The notes beneath the pieces are model-generated. The model saw only the letters and a list, made by a program, of their open reading frames with translations. It searched no databases and had not been told where the DNA came from. From assembly GCA_964580995.1 (NCBI GenBank), contig CAZOMV010000083.1, positions 1 through 26,526 on the forward strand: a DNA stretch of 26,526 bases. The letters run 5' to 3'. This DNA comes from JAKJEP01 sp964580995 (lineage in GTDB: Bacteria > Planctomycetota > Phycisphaerae > Sedimentisphaerales > SM23-30). Shown one piece after another: positions 23,137-26,526 of this stretch (the stretch's first letter is position 1; each line of letters begins with the position of its first letter). Position numbers and translations under genes: made by a program.

Positions 23137-23166
23137 TTGAAAAAGGATGCGTTTTGGACTTAAACT
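23137..23166 (+). promoter_or_regulatory. candidate sigma70-type promoter of the coiled-coil membrane protein gene
   Basis: TTGAAA (23137-23142) and TAAACT (23161-23166) are spaced by 18 bp, 45 bp upstream of the start codon. Confidence 0.5.
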
Positions 23167-23211
23167 ATGCAGGTATGATGCTGGGGCATATAAAGATAAG
23201 GGAATGTTAAA

Positions 23212-23955
23212 ATGGATAAGATACCGATCTGGAAACGAGTGGGCGGCTGGCTGCGGCGGTCGCCGGTGAAAATGGAAGGTGAAAAAGTGGAGGGTTTGGA
23301 TCCGGAAAGCCTGCTGCTGAATCATGAGGAAGTGAAAGAAGGGGGCGGCTCGCTGGTCCATGCGCGGGGGAATAAGAAGGATCATCCGCTGGCGGCGATG
23401 GAGGATGGTTTCAGCCGGCTGGTGGAGGTGCTGGAGTCGCTGAATCGGAATGTGGTGATGCAGCGGGAGCAGGGGGCGGAGATCTCCAGCCGGTTGATGG
23501 AGGTGGCGGATTTAACCAAGGCGGTGCCGGATGCGATCCAGAGCCAGACGCAACTGGTCCGGAATATCAATGAGTCGATTGGGCAGCAGTCGGACCATAG
23601 CCGGCAACTGGTGGAATTAATCCGGACACTGCCGGAGCTGACCCGCGATCAATTGGAGAAGCTGGGGGATATCCGGCAGCAGTTGGAAAATTCAGCGGAT
23701 TCGAGCCTGAAGATGGCCGGAGCAGTAGGGCGGGTGGATACTACCATGCAGGATATGATGGATCATAGCCGGGCGCAGTCGATGAGCCTGAAGAATATCG
23801 GGGAGGTGATTGTGCAGGGGGATAGCCGGGTGGCGGATTTACTGGCTAGACAGAATAAGCGGTTCGCCTGGATTATCGGTTTGCTGCTGATGGTCAGTCT
23901 GCTGATGGTCGCGGGGGTGGTTTTGTTTTTTTTAACAAGATCTTCCGGGTCCTGA
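23212..23955 (+). CDS. tail-anchored coiled-coil membrane protein, function unknown
   Basis: The 247-residue product has a charged N-terminal region, a long helical and probably coiled-coil middle (about 60-210, rich in Gln, Glu, Leu and Ser, with FSRLVEVLESLNRNV and QLVELIRTLPELT), and a single C-terminal transmembrane helix (about 217-240, FAWIIGLLLMVSLLMVAGVVLFF). It ends in a short polar tail. The orientation suggests a cytoplasmic body anchored by the C-terminus. The middle superficially resembles chemoreceptor helices, but the signalling hairpin motif is absent. AAGGGA (23198-23203) at 8-nt spacing supports the start. The next gene starts 44 bp downstream on the same strand and may be co-transcribed. 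Confidence 0.72.
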   Translation: MDKIPIWKRVGGWLRRSPVKMEGEKVEGLDPESLLLNHEEVKEGGGSLVHARGNKKDHPLAAMEDGFSRLVEVLESLNRNVVMQREQGAEISSRLMEVADLTKAVPDAIQSQTQLVRNINESIGQQSDHSRQLVELIRTLPELTRDQLEKLGDIRQQLENSADSSLKMAGAVGRVDTTMQDMMDHSRAQSMSLKNIGEVIVQGDSRVADLLARQNKRFAWIIGLLLMVSLLMVAGVVLFFLTRSSGS

Positions 23956-23999
23956 AATAGTATGGATGTTTCGGATTTTTTGCGAGAGGCCCGGCTATC

Positions 24000-25151
24000 A
24001 TGATTTATAAACTGTATGGCAAGACCGGCAAACAGGTTTCGGCGGTGGGGTTCGGAGGGATGCGGTTTGATCTGAAGCAGGGGAAGGAGGAAAACGCCCG
24101 GCTGCTGCTGTATGCCTATGAAAAGGGGATCACGTATTTCGACACCGCGCCGGGATATTGCAAGGACCAGAGCGAAGACATATTCGGGCTGGCGCTGGAG
24201 CAGTTGCGGAGTGAGCGGGATAAGCTATATGTGACGACGAAGGGGATGCCCACGGAATTCGATACCGCGGCCAAGGCCCGCCAGGCGGTGGAGAAGTCGC
24301 TGAAACGGCTGAAAGTGGAAAAGATCGATTTTTATCATGTCTGGTGCATTCGGCGGATGGACCAGTATGAGCTGGCGATGAGGCCGGGGGGGCAATATGA
24401 GGAACTGCGGCGCTGTCAGGAGGAGGGGCTGATCGATGAGATTGTCATTTCGTCGCATCTGCGGGGGGAGAAGATATCCGCGATTTTACGGAAGGGAGAA
24501 TTTGCGGGGGTGCTGCTGGGGGTGAATATTTTGAATTTTCCCTATCGCTGGCAGGCGGTGGAAGATGCCGCGGGTATGGGTCTGGGGGTGGTGGCGATGA
24601 ATCCGCTGGCGGGTGGGATGATTCCCCAGCATGAAAAGGAATTTGGATTTTTGTGCGAGGGGGGCGAGACGGCGACCGAGGCGGCGCTGCGGTTTTGTAT
24701 CGGATGTCCGCAGATTACGGTGACGCTGAACGGCTTTACGACGCGGGAGCATATCGATACGGCCTGCCGGGTGGCGGATAAGGCCCGGCCGATTTCCGGG
24801 GAACAGATCGCCAGGATTCGCCGGCAGGTTTCGGAGAATATGGATACCATCTGTACGGGCTGCGGGTATTGTCTGGAGAGCTGCCCCAGCCGGATTCCGA
24901 TCGTGGCGTATATGCAGTTTTACAATCAGAAGCTTCTGTTTGGTATGGGGGAGGACCAGTTGATCAAGCAGATCGAGGAGTGGCAGGTATGGGGGATGCT
25001 GGCGGATCGGGAGGGGGAGGCCAAGGATTGCGTGGAATGCGGCAGGTGTCAGGAGGCGTGCACGCAGCATATCCCGATCATCGAGCGGCTGAGGGAAGCG
25101 GCCCGGTGGGAGGAAGAGTCGCAGAAAAGAAAAAGAAAAAAAGGAGAATAA
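24000..25151 (+). CDS. aldo/keto reductase with C-terminal di-[4Fe-4S] domain
   Basis: The 383-residue product has an N-terminal AKR barrel (about 1-270) with catalytic D48 and Y53 (YFDTAPGY), K81 (TTKG) and H113 (IDFYHVW). A ferredoxin-like C-terminus follows, with two 4-Cys sets: C285, C288, C291, C295 and C344, C347, C350, C354, each followed by a Pro-rich helix turn (SRIPI, QHIPI). Such Fe-S AKRs are common in anaerobes and are thought to take electrons from ferredoxin-like donors rather than only NADPH; the substrate is unknown. The C-terminus is a run of Lys and Arg. The ribosome site is weak (GAGAGG about 12 nt upstream). Confidence 0.9.
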   Translation: MIYKLYGKTGKQVSAVGFGGMRFDLKQGKEENARLLLYAYEKGITYFDTAPGYCKDQSEDIFGLALEQLRSERDKLYVTTKGMPTEFDTAAKARQAVEKSLKRLKVEKIDFYHVWCIRRMDQYELAMRPGGQYEELRRCQEEGLIDEIVISSHLRGEKISAILRKGEFAGVLLGVNILNFPYRWQAVEDAAGMGLGVVAMNPLAGGMIPQHEKEFGFLCEGGETATEAALRFCIGCPQITVTLNGFTTREHIDTACRVADKARPISGEQIARIRRQVSENMDTICTGCGYCLESCPSRIPIVAYMQFYNQKLLFGMGEDQLIKQIEEWQVWGMLADREGEAKDCVECGRCQEACTQHIPIIERLREAARWEEESQKRKRKKGE

Positions 25152-25197
25152 CTTTCAGGGGTGCCCGTTTGGGAAACGGACACCCCTGTGTTATTCC
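25146..25197. terminator. bidirectional terminator between AKR and catalase genes
   Basis: CAGGGGTG-C-CCGTTT / AAACGG-A-CACCCCTG (25156-25188) forms a long stem with a short GGG loop. Flanking GAATAAC / GTTATTC can extend it. It lies between two convergent stop codons, just after the AKR stop and 25 bp from the catalase stop. Confidence 0.82.
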
Positions 25198-25212
25198 AGC
25201 CTGTGGGCGGAT

Positions 25213-26526
25213 TTAGGCTTTGGGCAGTTTGCCGGCGGGGATGCCCAGGGCCTTGGCGACGCCTTTGCCGTAGGCGGGATCGGCCTTGAGGCAGTTGCCG
25301 ATATGGCGGAGTTTCACCATCTCCGGGGCATCGCCCAGGGCACGGGCGGTATTGCCAAACAGGGCCTCCTGCTGGGCTTTGGTCATCAGGCGGAAGAGTT
25401 TGCCCGGCTGGGTATAGTAGTCGCTGTCATCCTCGCGGGCGTTCCAGTGGGCGGCGGCGCCGCTCAGCTCCAGCGGCGGCTCGGAGAAATCGGGCTGTTC
25501 CTGCCACTGGCCGAAACTGTTGGGTTCGTAGCCGAGGGTGGAGCCGTAGTTGCCGTCCGTCCGCATCTGGCCGTCGCGATGGAAGCTGTGGAAGGGGCAG
25601 CGGGCCTGGTTGACGGGGATGAGGTGATGGTTGACCCCGAGCCGGTAACGCTGGGCGTCGCCGTAGGAGAAGAGCCGGCCCTGGAGCATCTTATCGGGGG
25701 AGAAGCTGATGCCCGGCACCACATTGGCCGGATTAAAGGCGGCCTGTTCGACTTCGGCAAAGTAGTTTTCCGGGTTTTTGTTCAGTTCCATGACGCCCAC
25801 TTCGATCAGGGGGAAATCTTTCTTGTACCAGACCTTGGTCAGGTCAAACGGATTGTAGGGGAGTTGGATGGCCTGTTCTTCGGTCATGATCTGGACGCAG
25901 AGGGTCCAGCGGGGGAAGTCGCCTTTTTCGATGGAGTAGTAGAGGTCGCGCTGGTGGCTTTCCCGGCATTTGCCGACGACGGCCTCGGCTTCCGCGTCGG
26001 TGAGGTTTTTGATGCCTTGCTGGGTGCGGAAGTGGAACTTGCACCAGTGTCGCTGGTTTTTGGCGTTGATGAAGCTGAAGGTATGGCTGCCGAAGCCGTG
26101 CATGTGGCGATAGGTGGCGGGGATGCCGCGGTCGCTCATGACGATGGTGACCTGGTGCAGGGCTTCGGGCAGGGAGGACCAGAAGTCCCAGTTATTGAGG
26201 GCGCTGCGGAGGTTGGTCCGCGGGTCGCGTTTGACGGCGTGGTTGAGGTCGGGGAATTTGAGGGGATCGCGCATGAAAAATACCGGCGTGTTGTTGCCGA
26301 CCAGGTCCCAGTTGCCCTCCTCGGTGTAGAACTTCATGGCGAAGCCCCGGATGTCGCGCTCGGCATCGGCCGCGCCGCGCTCTCCGGCCACAGTGGAGAA
26401 GCGGATGAAGAGGTCGGTCTTCTTGCCCACGGCGGAGAATATTTTGGCCTTGGTGTATTTGCTGATGTCGTGGGTGACGGTGAAGGTGCCGTAGGCGCCG
26501 GAGCCCTTGGCGTGCATGCGGCGCTC
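25213..26526 (-). CDS. monofunctional heme catalase, 5' end beyond the window
   Basis: The gene is open on the minus strand to the window edge. The last bases read ERRMHAKGSGAYG, matching the catalase start region PERxxHAKGxGAxG, so only a few dozen N-terminal residues are missing. The Met at 26517 is internal. The catalytic His is in MHAKG, the Asn in LVGNNTPVFF, and the proximal heme Tyr in RLFSYGDAQRYRLG. Roughly 438 residues are visible and end soon after the KLRHIGNCLKADPAYG segment, a length typical of small-subunit (about 480-500 residue) NADPH-binding catalases. It decomposes hydrogen peroxide in the cytoplasm. It faces the AKR gene across a shared terminator; its promoter is out of view. 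Confidence 0.95.
   Translation of the reverse strand, partial: ERRMHAKGSGAYGTFTVTHDISKYTKAKIFSAVGKKTDLFIRFSTVAGERGAADAERDIRGFAMKFYTEEGNWDLVGNNTPVFFMRDPLKFPDLNHAVKRDPRTNLRSALNNWDFWSSLPEALHQVTIVMSDRGIPATYRHMHGFGSHTFSFINAKNQRHWCKFHFRTQQGIKNLTDAEAEAVVGKCRESHQRDLYYSIEKGDFPRWTLCVQIMTEEQAIQLPYNPFDLTKVWYKKDFPLIEVGVMELNKNPENYFAEVEQAAFNPANVVPGISFSPDKMLQGRLFSYGDAQRYRLGVNHHLIPVNQARCPFHSFHRDGQMRTDGNYGSTLGYEPNSFGQWQEQPDFSEPPLELSGAAAHWNAREDDSDYYTQPGKLFRLMTKAQQEALFGNTARALGDAPEMVKLRHIGNCLKADPAYGKGVAKALGIPAGKLPKA

Overview
The window looks like part of a chromosome from a Planctomycetota bacterium, most likely class Phycisphaerae. Three observations point that way. A secreted leucine-rich-repeat protein ends in the paired FA..WL / WC.GADLN dockerin-like tail common in that class. 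The EF-G has the Ser-type P-loop (AHIDSGKTT) of the spirochaete/planctomycete/mitochondrial EF-G1 lineage. Several membrane proteins are of types typical of planctomycetes. The NfnAB-type flavoprotein pair and an Fe-S aldo/keto reductase suggest an anaerobic or fermentative sugar metabolism, with a catalase for oxygen exposure. The taxon is an inference from motifs; no 16S or other marker lies in the window.

Layout. Positions 1-7000: a class II sugar-bisphosphate aldolase (+), a small membrane protein (+), a very large secreted GH2 glycosidase (-), a 700-bp AT-rich gap, and the LRR/dockerin-like protein (+). Positions 7000-11000: a 19-bp minisatellite, a DUF4432 aldose-epimerase-like gene with its own promoter and terminator, then nfnA-nfnB (+). 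Positions 10934-11480: an unusually structured gene-free stretch ending in tRNA-Thr(CGU) (-) with a clear promoter. Positions 11660-15530: two translationally coupled membrane-anchored proteins of unknown function (+), converging on fusA (-) across a shared terminator. Positions 15826-22736: a minus-strand gene run, read as TPR/Big_5-like secreted protein, histidine kinase with a TPR-like sensor, MGMT-like protein, GNAT acetyltransferase, alkaline-phosphatase-superfamily protein and PhoB/OmpR response regulator. The kinase and regulator are thus the second and last genes of one run. Positions 22850-26526: a regulatory gap, a coiled-coil tail-anchored membrane protein (+), the Fe-S aldo/keto reductase (+) and a catalase (-) cut by the window end.

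The most notable non-coding finding is a family of three 89-bp elements (5577-5665, 11029-11117, 22756-22844). They align without gaps, begin GACG and end CGTC, and share internal stem potential. Each is flanked by an A/T-rich 6-bp direct repeat (AATATT/AATATG, AAAATT/AAAATT, AAAAAA/AAAAAA). Same-length copies with apparent target-site duplications suggest a tiny non-autonomous mobile element. One copy sits directly against the Shine-Dalgarno of the first gene of the two-component run. About 55 bp further upstream is a 7-bp direct repeat at 11-bp period (TGTTACC), the geometry of a PhoB/OmpR-family operator, so the run may be autoregulated.
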